A stretch of DNA of 6,624 nt from Stenotrophomonas sp. (GCA_003510825.1 DOKO01000321.1:1-6624); one strand, 5' to 3'. Numbered from the stretch's first letter, positions 1-5,007 are shown. Numbers and translations are program-made. The notes: generated by a model not told the origin, from the sequence alone.

Positions 1-768
1 ATCCATGATCACCATCGAGCCGCCGGCCGCCTTGTTGGCCACCAGCGCGTTGCGCAGTTCCTTGAAGGCCAGGTACTGGATGCGGCGGTCGATGCTGAGG
101 GTCAGGTCCTTGCCCGGCTCGGCGGCGCGCAGCAGGTCGCTCTCCACCGTTTCGCCCTTGCGGTTGCGGATCACCCGCTTGGCGCCGGCCTTGCCGCGCA
201 GCCATTCGTCGAAGGCCAGCTCCAGCCCTTCCTGGCCGCGGTCGTCGATGTTGGTGAAGCCCAGCACGTGCGCCATCGCCTCACCCTGCGGGTAGAAGCG
301 GCGGAACTCGCGCTGCGCGGCCACGCCCGGAATCTTCAGCGCGACCACCTTCTCTGCATCGTCCGGATTGATCCGGCGGCGCAGGTACATGAATTCCTTG
401 TCCGACTTCTGCGACAGGCGGCTGCTCAGTTCGTCCACCGACATGCCGACCGCCTGGGCCAGCTCGGGGATGCGGTCCGGTGCACGCAGCAGGTCCTGCG
501 GGTTCACCCAGATCGAGGCGACCGGGGTCGACACCGCCAGCGGCTCGCCATTGCGGTCGGTGATCATGCCGCGCGAGGTCTTGATCGGCAGCTCACGCAG
601 GTAACGTGCCTCACCCTGGCGCTGGTAGAAATCGCTGTTGATGATCTGCACGTAGGCCGCGCGACCTACCAGCGACACCGAGCAGAGGCCGAGCGCCAGG
701 GCAACCCAGCGCAGGCGCTGGCGCAGGTTGAAGGCATTGCGCGGGCGGTTGCGGCCGGTCTTGCTCAT
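1..768 (-). CDS. ftsI: Peptidoglycan transpeptidase FtsI (PBP3), N-terminal 256 residues, cut by window edge
   Basis: FtsI is the septal class B penicillin-binding protein that crosslinks peptidoglycan at the division site with FtsW, FtsQ, FtsL and FtsB. The visible 256 codons give a short cytoplasmic tail rich in Arg/Lys (1-20), one membrane segment (about 21-42), then the periplasmic pedestal. Class B landmarks are RGMITDRNGEPLAVS (66-80) and FYPQGEAMAHVLGFTN (159-174) with DDRGQEGLE after it. The reading frame is open at the window edge, just after GGSMVIMD. The transpeptidase domain with its catalytic SxxK serine therefore lies outside and cannot be checked. The ATG overlaps the ftsL stop by 4 bases (ATGA), which supports this start and suggests translational coupling; no clear Shine-Dalgarno is seen. 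It is the fourth gene of the mraZ-rsmH-ftsL-ftsI series. Identification is by family motifs and context. Confidence 0.95.
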   Translation of the reverse strand, partial: MSKTGRNRPRNAFNLRQRLRWVALALGLCSVSLVGRAAYVQIINSDFYQRQGEARYLRELPIKTSRGMITDRNGEPLAVSTPVASIWVNPQDLLRAPDRIPELAQAVGMSVDELSSRLSQKSDKEFMYLRRRINPDDAEKVVALKIPGVAAQREFRRFYPQGEAMAHVLGFTNIDDRGQEGLELAFDEWLRGKAGAKRVIRNRKGETVESDLLRAAEPGKDLTLSIDRRIQYLAFKELRNALVANKAAGGSMVIMD

Positions 769-1028
769 GGGCGCACCACGACCACGTCGGCGGCTTCGGG
801 GAACTTCATGCCCAGCTTTTCGCGGGCCACGCGGTCGACGCGGTTGGCTTCGGCCAGGGTGGCCTGTTCCAGCTGCAGGCGGCCGAACTCCAGGTTGATG
901 TCATCACGCGTGCGCTCGGCACGCGACAGCTCGATGAACGTCTGCCGATGACGGTGACGCACGAACACGACGCCGATCGCCGAGGCCACGGTGCAGGCCA
1001 ACAGGATGATCAGCAGCAGCCGGCTCAT
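765..1028 (-). CDS. ftsL: Cell division protein FtsL
   Basis: FtsL is a small bitopic division protein that forms a coiled-coil complex with FtsB and FtsQ and helps activate FtsWI septal synthesis. The 87-residue product has a very short cytoplasmic N-terminus, a hydrophobic segment at about 3-23 (LLLIILLACTVASAIGVVFV), a basic stretch RHRHR, and a probable coiled coil at about 30-66. The C-terminal NRVDRVAREKLGMKFP matches the conserved FtsL tail. The size fits the family. The start is well supported: ATGA overlaps the rsmH stop, and GGGAGG (1041-1036) lies 7 bases upstream. The stop overlaps the ftsI start in the same way. FtsL is poorly conserved in sequence, so the call rests on topology, the tail motif and its fixed place between rsmH and ftsI. 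Confidence 0.93.
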   Translation of the reverse strand: MSRLLLIILLACTVASAIGVVFVRHRHRQTFIELSRAERTRDDINLEFGRLQLEQATLAEANRVDRVAREKLGMKFPEAADVVVVRP

Positions 1029-2011
1029 GCATCGGCCTCCCGCTTCTGTGCCACGCGCAGCACGGCGCTGCGGGCACGCGGGTTGGCGGCCAGTTCTTCA
1101 TCGGTGGCCTTGATCGCACCGCCGATCAGATCCAGGGTCGGCACGAACGCCACGGCCTCGGGCAGGCGGCGGTTGGCCGGCGGCGCCTTGGCCAGGCGGT
1201 TCATGTACTGCTTGACGATGCGGTCTTCCAGCGAATGGAAGCTGATCACCGCCAGGCGGCCACCGGGCTTGAGCCGTTCCACGGCCGCATCGAGCCCGGC
1301 TTCCAGATCGGCCAGCTCGCGGTTGATGTGGATGCGGATGGCCTGGAAGCTGCGCGTGGCCGGGTGGATCTTGTCCTTGCCACGCGGCATCACCGAGGCG
1401 ATCAGTTCGGCCAGTTCGCCAGTGCGGGTGAAGGGCTGCTTCTCGCGGCGGGCGACGATGGCACGGGCGATGCGGCGGCTCTGCCGCTCTTCGCCGTAGG
1501 TCCACAGCACGTCGGCGATCTCGCGGTCTTCGACGCGGTTGATCCACTGCGCCGCGCTTTCGCCGCTGTCCGGGTCCATGCGCATGTCCAGCGGGCCGTC
1601 CTTGCCGAAGCTGAAACCACGCTCGGCCACGTCCAGCTGCGGCGAGGACACGCCGAGGTCGAACAGCACGCCATCCAGGCCTTCGGCCGTCGCATCCCAC
1701 TGCAGCAGCTGGGCGAAGCTGCCACGGAAGATGGACACGCGCGGGTCCGGCGCGAAATCGCGCTCGGCCACGGCGATGGCTTCCGGATCCTTGTCCATGA
1801 CCAGCAGGCGCCCCTCCGGGCCCAACTGGGTGAGCACGCCGCGTGCATGACCGCCACGACCGAACGTGCCATCCAGATAACGTCCGTTTTCGATCACCCT
1901 CAGGCCGTCAATGACCTGGGTGTACAGGACCGGCAGGTGCACCGCCGGCGACTGCGACACCGGAAGGTGACCGGTCTGCGCTTCTGGGCGCATCCGGGCA
2001 CCCCGGCTCAC
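1025..2011 (-). CDS. rsmH: 16S rRNA (cytosine1402-N4)-methyltransferase RsmH (MraW)
   Basis: RsmH uses S-adenosylmethionine to N4-methylate C1402 in the decoding centre of 16S rRNA. With the GTG start the product is 328 residues. HLPVLYTQVIDGL (25-37) is the usual N-terminal signature and DGTFGRGGHARGV (47-59) is the SAM-binding glycine loop. MDKDPEA follows, then FDLGVSSPQLDVAERGFSF and DMRMDP, then RGKDKIHPATRSFQAIRI. GGRLAVISFHSLEDRIVK lies near the C-terminus. The GTG (2011-2009) overlaps the mraZ TGA by 4 bases (GTGA). An in-frame ATG at 1993 (residue 7) is an alternative start. Neither has a strong Shine-Dalgarno and the first 20 or so residues are not conserved, so coupling to mraZ favours GTG only moderately. 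The partner enzyme for the same nucleotide, RsmI, is encoded 3 kb away in this window. Confidence 0.96.
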   Translation of the reverse strand: MSRGARMRPEAQTGHLPVSQSPAVHLPVLYTQVIDGLRVIENGRYLDGTFGRGGHARGVLTQLGPEGRLLVMDKDPEAIAVAERDFAPDPRVSIFRGSFAQLLQWDATAEGLDGVLFDLGVSSPQLDVAERGFSFGKDGPLDMRMDPDSGESAAQWINRVEDREIADVLWTYGEERQSRRIARAIVARREKQPFTRTGELAELIASVMPRGKDKIHPATRSFQAIRIHINRELADLEAGLDAAVERLKPGGRLAVISFHSLEDRIVKQYMNRLAKAPPANRRLPEAVAFVPTLDLIGGAIKATDEELAANPRARSAVLRVAQKREADA

Positions 2012-2454
2012 AACTTCAGGTCGAGCAACCCATCACCCAGATCCTCGTCAGACAATGTCTGCTGGATCAGGGCACGATGCGCCTGCTCGCTCCACAATTC
2101 GAATTTGTCGCCCATACCGAGCAATACCGCCTTTTTTTCAATGCCCACCGCACCGCGGTGGCTGGCGGGAATGCTGATACGACCGTTGCCGTCGAGCTCG
2201 AGATGGGCGGCCGAACCGACCAGCTTCTGCTGCAACAGGCGCACGACGCGCTGGGTGTTGGGCTTGGACATCACGTCGTCGCGGACCCGTTCCCATTCCG
2301 ACTCGGCATACAGCCACAGGCAGCCGGCTTCGAACGGGTTGTAGGTCAAAACAAGACGGTTGTTGCTGGCACGCGCGACGAGGTCGCGGTAGGCGGTGGG
2401 AACCGCCATGCGTCCTTTATCGTCAACTGTGATGGCCGTCTCGCCCTGGAACAC
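2008..2454 (-). CDS. mraZ: Transcriptional regulator MraZ
   Basis: MraZ is an AbrB-like DNA-binding protein, known in E. coli to form ring-shaped oligomers and repress its own division cluster. From the GTG at 2454 the product is 148 residues, a normal family length. It begins FQGETAITVDDKGRMAVP after the initiator. The two tandem half-domains each carry the DxxxR motif: DDKGR (11-15) and DGNGR (88-92). The C-terminus is WSEQAHRALIQQTLSDEDLG and a short acidic tail. The GTG is chosen because homology begins there and an AGGAAGG-like ribosome site lies about 10 bases upstream. The same frame stays open to an ATG at 2610, but that extension would run through the promoter and has no MraZ-like sequence. 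First gene of the mra/fts operon; probably autoregulated through the repeats at 2491-2535. Confidence 0.95.
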   Translation of the reverse strand: MFQGETAITVDDKGRMAVPTAYRDLVARASNNRLVLTYNPFEAGCLWLYAESEWERVRDDVMSKPNTQRVVRLLQQKLVGSAAHLELDGNGRISIPASHRGAVGIEKKAVLLGMGDKFELWSEQAHRALIQQTLSDEDLGDGLLDLKL

Positions 2455-2480
2455 GACGCGTGCACCCTTCCTTCGCCCGG
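2452..2480 (-). promoter_or_regulatory. Ribosome binding site deciding the GTG start of mraZ
   Basis: On the minus strand the purine-rich stretch GAAGGAAGGG, ending at about 2465, lies about 10 bases before the GTG at 2454-2452. It is the only good Shine-Dalgarno-like sequence near the point where MraZ homology begins. It supports GTG over the far-upstream ATG at 2610. The spacing is slightly long, which together with GTG could moderate translation; that last point is inference. Confidence 0.6.
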
Positions 2481-2490
2481 TGAAACATTG

Positions 2491-2535
2491 AACCACGAAA
2501 ACCCACAAAACACCCGGTTTTCCCTCTGATGCCCA
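2491..2535 (-). promoter_or_regulatory. Probable MraZ operator: five GGG-type boxes at about 10-bp period
   Basis: Read on the minus strand from 2535, the boxes are TGGGC (2535-2531), AGGGA (2525-2521), CGGGT (2516-2512), TGGGT (2505-2501) and a weaker TGGTT (2495-2491). Spacings from box to box are 10, 9, 11 and 10 bases. MraZ operators in E. coli are described as TGGG-type direct repeats separated by about 5 bases, giving one box per helical turn on one DNA face. The position fits autorepression: the first box overlaps the -10 hexamer and the rest cover the predicted transcript start and leader of mraZ. Two boxes are perfect TGGG and three deviate, so the exact number of functional boxes is uncertain. 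Confidence 0.7.
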
Positions 2536-2562
2536 CCTTAGCAGCGGCACTAGGGTTGTCAA
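2535..2562 (-). promoter_or_regulatory. sigma70-type promoter of the mra/fts operon
   Basis: On the minus strand there is a perfect -35 TTGACA (2562-2557), a 16-bp spacer, and an extended -10 TGCTAAGGT whose hexamer is TAAGGT (2540-2535). This predicts a transcript start near 2528 and an mraZ leader of roughly 74 nt. The -10 overlaps the first TGGGC box of the proposed MraZ operator. The upstream flank (about 2563-2670) is more AT-rich than the surrounding genes. The match is strong for a high-GC genome, but the start site is predicted only. Confidence 0.72.
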
Positions 2563-2632
2563 CAACTTTTCAGCGGGGAAATCGCCAGCCACATCAATGG
2601 CTTGCGGCAATGTTTAGAGAATTGTTCAAGGC

Positions 2633-2641
2633 TTATCCACA
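2633..2641 (+). promoter_or_regulatory. Perfect DnaA-box 9-mer upstream of the mra promoter
   Basis: TTATCCACA matches the high-affinity DnaA box exactly. It lies in the mraZ/NRDE intergenic region, about 70 bp upstream of the mraZ -35. By chance a given 9-mer is expected about 0.05 times on both strands of a window this size, and less at high GC. A single box does not make an origin, and I see no cluster of further boxes here. It could let DnaA influence division-gene transcription, or be coincidental. Confidence 0.4.
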
Positions 2642-2654
2642 AGTTGCTGATCCG

Positions 2655-2684
2655 TCTCAATTTTTGAGATTGAACAGAAGTTCA
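2655..2684. repeat. Two adjacent small inverted repeats in the mraZ/NRDE intergenic region
   Basis: TCTCAA-TTT-TTGAGA (2655-2669) is a perfect 6-bp inverted repeat. One base later TGAAC-AGAA-GTTCA (2671-2684) is a perfect 5-bp inverted repeat with a 4-base centre. Both lie upstream of two divergent genes, where terminators are not expected, so dimeric regulator sites are the likelier reading. The second has the GAAC-N4-GTTC form known from Gram-positive-type LexA sites, but its centre does not fit that consensus well and I would not assign a regulator. Apart from these, the DnaA box and the two promoters, I see nothing in the 323-base gap 2455-2777. Confidence 0.4.
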
Positions 2685-2765
2685 GGGGTGTGGAGACGGC
2701 GTGAAACATGGCCTGCGCATTCATCCAGAACGGGCTGAAAGCGGCGTCGGACTGCGCAAACCGGG

Positions 2766-2778
2766 CACAATGACGCCA
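2766..2778 (+). promoter_or_regulatory. Candidate -10 element giving a leaderless NRDE transcript
   Basis: CACAAT at 2766-2771 is the best -10 match before the NRDE-family gene. The expected start, about 7 bases downstream, falls on the A of the ATG at 2778. No Shine-Dalgarno sequence is visible upstream of that ATG, which agrees with a leaderless mRNA. No convincing -35 is present at 16-18 bp spacing, so the assignment is weak. Confidence 0.35.
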
Positions 2779-3554
2779 TGTGCCTGCTTGCTCTTGGCTG
2801 GTTACGTCACCCGCACTGGCGATTGGTGATGACCGGCAACCGCGATGAGTTCCACGCCCGCCCGACCGCGGCCCTGGCCCCCTGGCAGGACGAGCCGTCC
2901 ATCATCGGCGGACGCGACCTGCGTTCGGGCGGTGGCTGGGCCGGTGCAGGCCGTGCCGGGCGCATGGCCGTGGTCACCAACGTGCGTGACCCGCTGGCCG
3001 CCCAGGCCGGTCCTTCGCGTGGTGCGCTGGTGGCAGATTTCCTGCGCGGCCGCGAGCCGGCCGCCGTGCACATGGACCGGCTGGCCGGCATCGCCGCGGC
3101 GTATGCTCCCTTCAACCTGTTGTTGGCCGATAGCGACAGCCTCGAGTACCTGGGCAACCATCCTGCCGAGCGCCAGACGCTGGGACCGGGCGTACACGGC
3201 ATGTCCAACGGCGCCCTGGACGCGCCCTGGCCGAAGACCCGCCGGCTGATGGCCGCACTCTCGACCTGGCTGGACGACGACGGGGTCGGATCCCTTTCGC
3301 AAAGCGAAAGGGCTCTGACCCCCTTATGGAATGCCCTGGCCGACGAACACCGCCCCGCCGACAGCGACCTGCCCGACACCGGCATCGGCCTGGAACGCGA
3401 GCGCTGGCTGAGCCCCGCCTTCATCCGCGGCGACGACTACGGCACGCGTGCCAGCACAGTGCTGCTGATCGATGCCGAGGGCCATGGGCAGATGCACGAA
3501 CGCCGCTTCGGCGCGCAGGGTGTATTCCTGGGCGAGAGCCGCGTCGACTTCTGA
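2778..3554 (+). CDS. NRDE/TANGO2 family protein with an embedded palindrome
   Basis: The 258-residue product belongs to the NRDE family (named for its N-R-D-E motif; eukaryotic member TANGO2). Its biochemical role is not firmly established; links to haem handling and to Ntn-hydrolase-like folds have been proposed for relatives. Family features are the N-terminal MCLLALGW with Cys2, MTGNRDEFHARPT (18-30), GGRDLRSGGGWAG (44-56), VVTNVRDP (65-72), GMSNGALDAPWPKTRR (141-156), LPDTGIG, and the C-terminal YGTRASTVLLID (221-232). No signal peptide is seen, so it is probably cytoplasmic. It is divergent from mraZ and convergent with rnpB. Residues about 169-182 (GVGSLSQSERALTP) are encoded by a 41-nt palindrome, apparently an insertion tolerated in a linker between conserved blocks. 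ATG 2778 is chosen because the family begins with M-C; no Shine-Dalgarno precedes it. Confidence 0.9.
   Translation: MCLLALGWLRHPHWRLVMTGNRDEFHARPTAALAPWQDEPSIIGGRDLRSGGGWAGAGRAGRMAVVTNVRDPLAAQAGPSRGALVADFLRGREPAAVHMDRLAGIAAAYAPFNLLLADSDSLEYLGNHPAERQTLGPGVHGMSNGALDAPWPKTRRLMAALSTWLDDDGVGSLSQSERALTPLWNALADEHRPADSDLPDTGIGLERERWLSPAFIRGDDYGTRASTVLLIDAEGHGQMHERRFGAQGVFLGESRVDF
3282..3322 (+). repeat. 41-nt GGGGTC palindromic element inside the NRDE coding region (copy A)
   Basis: The left arm starts GGGGTCGGATCC (3282-3293) and continues CTTTCGC. The loop is AAA (3301-3303). The right arm is GCGAAAGGG (3304-3312) followed by CTCTGACCCC (3313-3322). The 19-base arms pair except for T3291/C3313, with one G-T wobble at 3288/3316. 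It is in frame with no stop and codes for about 14 residues. A shorter relative occurs at 4972-5002 in inverted orientation, with its mismatch at the same stem position. I infer a dispersed palindromic repeat family with a defined polarity; no transposase or target-site duplication is visible. Confidence 0.8.
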
Positions 3555-3566
3555 ATTGATCGCGCT

Positions 3567-3589
3567 TGCCGGCCAACGGCCGGCACTAC
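3567..3589 (-). repeat. SMAG/GTAG-type REP palindrome, minus-strand copy
   Basis: Read on the minus strand, a GTAG head (3589-3586) is followed by TGCCGGCC, loop GTT, and GGCCGGCA: a perfect 8-bp stem (3585-3578 with 3574-3567). A GTAG tetranucleotide 5' of a short GC-rich hairpin defines the SMAG repeats of Stenotrophomonas, a REP class thought to be moved by RAYT/TnpA-REP transposases. It lies 12 bp after the NRDE stop codon and may also stabilise that mRNA's 3' end. Confidence 0.8.
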
Positions 3590-3611
3590 CGGGACGGTGC
3601 CAGGCGCGTCG

Positions 3612-3634
3612 GTAGATCCACGCCATGCGTGGAT
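3612..3634 (+). repeat. SMAG/GTAG-type REP palindrome, plus-strand copy
   Basis: A GTAG head (3612-3615) is followed by ATCCACGC, loop CAT, and GCGTGGAT (stem 3616-3623 with 3627-3634), again a perfect 8-bp stem with a 3-nt loop. Its GTAG head faces that of the preceding copy across 22 bp, so the pair is a head-to-head dimer. The stem sequence is unrelated to the other copy, so they belong to different subfamilies. No RAYT gene is in the window. No U-run follows on either strand, so it is not a canonical terminator. Confidence 0.8.
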
Positions 3635-3658
3635 GGCATCGCCGATGTGAGAAATGGA

Positions 3659-4012
3659 GGCGGAGCCGGCCGATAAGCCGGGTTCTGTCGTGGACAGTCA
3701 TTCCTCTAGGCGTTACGTCGCCGCAACGCTCAAGCAACCTACCCGGATCCAACGCGGGCCGCGCCAATGGATCCCTATTTGGTCTTGCTCCAGGTGGGGT
3801 TTGCCGTGCCGGTCTGTTACCAGACTCGCGGTGCGCTCTTACCGCACCATTTCACCCTTACCGGCCTTCCGAAGAAGACGTAGGCGGTATCTTTCTGTTG
3901 CACTTTCCGTCGGCTTGCGCCGCCCAGGCGTTACCTGGCACCTTGCCCTATGGAGCCCGGACTTTCCTCGGCACCCCCGAAGGGATGACGCGACTGTCTG
4001 GCCGGCTCCGCC
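3659..4012 (-). ncRNA. rnpB: RNase P RNA, bacterial type A
   Basis: This is the catalytic RNA of RNase P, which with the protein RnpA removes 5' leaders from pre-tRNAs. On the minus strand the ends form a perfect 13-bp P1 helix: GGCGGAGCCGGCC (4012-4000) with GGCCGGCTCCGCC (3671-3659). Universal core segments are GAGGAAAGTCCGGGCTCC within 3969-3944, AGTGCAACAGAAAGATACCG, GGTAAGGGTGAAA, and the 3' block AGAGGAATGACTGTCC then CACGACAGAACCCGGC within 3707-3668. The GGGTAGG segment with the GGU that binds the tRNA CCA end is at 3744-3738. P16 is formed by GGATCCA and TGGATCC. The order and spacing follow E. coli M1 RNA, and 354 nt is typical. The 5' end agrees with the promoter; the mature 3' end may extend a few bases past P1. 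Confidence 0.96.
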
Positions 4013-4019
4013 AACGCGC

Positions 4020-4030
4020 ATTCTAGCACT
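4020..4030 (-). promoter_or_regulatory. Extended -10 promoter of rnpB
   Basis: On the minus strand TGCTAGAAT contains a -10 hexamer TAGAAT (4025-4020) with the TGn extension (4028-4026). The seventh base downstream places the start at G4012, exactly the first base of P1, which supports both calls. The -35 region is poor (for example CGGTCA with an 18-bp spacer) and lies inside the 3' end of the upstream PDZ gene. The PDZ stop (4032-4030) overlaps this promoter. Confidence 0.65.
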
Positions 4031-4848
4031 CAGCGCCCGCGCATGACCGACAGTGCCACCAGCGGCACATCGAAGGTCAGTTCACGTTCGAACACCTGCG
4101 AGGCCGCGCCTTCGGTCAACCCCACTTCGAAACGACGCACGGTCACCGCCACGCGGTCTTCGGGCTCGTGCCTGGCCAGCACCCGGCCAATGGCCAGCAC
4201 GGTCGTCACCGGCGTGCCATCCACCGCCAGCACCAGGTCGTGGTCACGCAGCCCGGCGCGGTACGCCGGTGAATCCAGCACCACCTCGCCGATCAGGGTG
4301 CCCGCTTCCATCGTCACCCCCAGCATCGCACGCAGGCCTTCGGGGCGGTCGTCGGGCGCGGCAGCGGCGGCCTGGGCGAGATCCGACTGCGCCAGCAGCA
4401 TCCGGTCCAGATAGGCGTCGAAGCCGGACGCCAGCGATATGAAGCGTGCGCAATCGGTGCGCGTGCGCGGCGGTGGCGCATCGCCGTTGGCCTCCACGGC
4501 TGCCGCCAACGCCTGCCATTGCCGGCCCGGCACGTGCTTCACCTGGCGGGTGATCAACTGCTGGTAGGCCTGCTCAATGCGCCCGCGCAGGTCTGGCGCG
4601 CCCTGCAGGCAGGCGTCACGCGTGTCGATCATGTCGCGCGCCGCGTAATAGCGCATGCGCGCAGCCACGCCCAGTTCCGGCACGCCCTCAGGCACCGCAC
4701 TGCGCTGCGGGTCGATGATGTCGTAGCCAACCAGGCCTTCGCCGCGCGCGCCGTCCTGCGCAGGCGCCACCTGCGCGGCCAGCAGGCCGGCGAGCACCAG
4801 CAGCAGGCGCTGCGGTCGCGTGGGTTGCGGGGTCCATTGCCTTGCCAT
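4030..4848 (-). CDS. Exported PDZ-domain protein of unknown function
   Basis: I do not recognise a named family for this 272-residue protein. It has a likely Sec signal peptide: a basic start, hydrophobic core RLLLVLAGLLAAQVAPA (14-30), and probable cleavage after APA at 30. That makes it periplasmic or surface-associated. A central helical region (about 60-165) has two cysteines, C80 and C133, that could form a disulfide. A C-terminal PDZ domain (about 172-242) contains LGVTMEAG, GEVVLDSPAYRAGLRDHDLVLAVDG and VTVRRFEVG, the usual carboxylate loop, SPAYRAGL turn and D-x-V-L-A-V-D-G strand. No protease catalytic domain precedes it, so it resembles a binding or scaffold protein rather than a DegP-like protease. 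The start has a strong GGGAGGT ribosome site ending 5 bases before the ATG. It lies between rsmI and rnpB on one strand. Confidence 0.85.
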   Translation of the reverse strand: MARQWTPQPTRPQRLLLVLAGLLAAQVAPAQDGARGEGLVGYDIIDPQRSAVPEGVPELGVAARMRYYAARDMIDTRDACLQGAPDLRGRIEQAYQQLITRQVKHVPGRQWQALAAAVEANGDAPPPRTRTDCARFISLASGFDAYLDRMLLAQSDLAQAAAAAPDDRPEGLRAMLGVTMEAGTLIGEVVLDSPAYRAGLRDHDLVLAVDGTPVTTVLAIGRVLARHEPEDRVAVTVRRFEVGLTEGAASQVFERELTFDVPLVALSVMRGR

Positions 4849-4860
4849 CGTTACCTCCCT
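4846..4860 (-). promoter_or_regulatory. Strong Shine-Dalgarno of the PDZ protein gene
   Basis: On the minus strand AGGGAGGTAACG immediately precedes the ATG at 4848. GGGAGGT is close to the full anti-Shine-Dalgarno complement. It fixes the start and predicts efficient translation. I see no convincing promoter in the 4861-4970 stretch upstream, so this gene may be read through from rsmI or use a promoter too weak to recognise. Confidence 0.75.
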
Positions 4861-4971
4861 GTTGTGCTGGAACGGCTGAACCTGCGCTCCGAAGCGTCGG
4901 TACTTACTTCCTTTCTACAGACACTTTGGAACATCTGGGCCAGGGCTGATCCACGCGCTGCCCGAGATTCC

Positions 4972-5002
4972 GGGGTCGGAGCCCCTGCGGGGATCCGACC
5001 CC
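4972..5002 (-). repeat. 31-nt GGGGTC palindromic element just after rsmI (copy B)
   Basis: On the plus strand the arms are GGGGTCGGAGCCCC (4972-4985) and GGGGATCCGACCCC (4989-5002) with loop TGC, paired except for G4981/A4993. C4971 and G5003 extend the stem. Read on the minus strand it begins GGGGTCGGATCCCC, like copy A in the NRDE gene, and the mismatch falls at the same tenth stem position. It starts 5 bases after the rsmI stop codon. It could end or stabilise the rsmI transcript, but no T-run follows in the direction of rsmI transcription, so a classical intrinsic terminator is not supported. Confidence 0.75.
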
Positions 5003-5007
5003 GAGGG

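Noticed and set aside
1235..2344. Plus-strand 369-residue reading frame opposite rsmH and mraZ
   Set aside because: Antisense shadow of two well-supported genes, with no recognisable domain.
2455..2610. N-terminal extension of MraZ to an ATG at 2610
   Set aside because: The added 52 residues have no MraZ similarity and would be encoded across the promoter and operator; the GTG at 2454 has a ribosome site and restores the normal 148-residue length.
2633..2684. Replication origin
   Set aside because: Only one DnaA box is present, with no box cluster, no dnaA/dnaN neighbours and no strong AT-rich unwinding element.
2529..2738. Small plus-strand reading frame of 69 codons in the mraZ/NRDE gap
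   Set aside because: It crosses the mra promoter and the DnaA box, has no ribosome site or recognisable sequence, and is probably chance.
3625..4046. Plus-strand reading frames across 3625-4046
   Set aside because: They lie over RNase P RNA on the opposite strand, whose core elements are fully conserved there.
4972..5002. Classical intrinsic terminator for rsmI
   Set aside because: The stem is strong but no T-run follows in the direction of transcription, and it is related to the palindrome inside the NRDE gene, so repeat is the better description.
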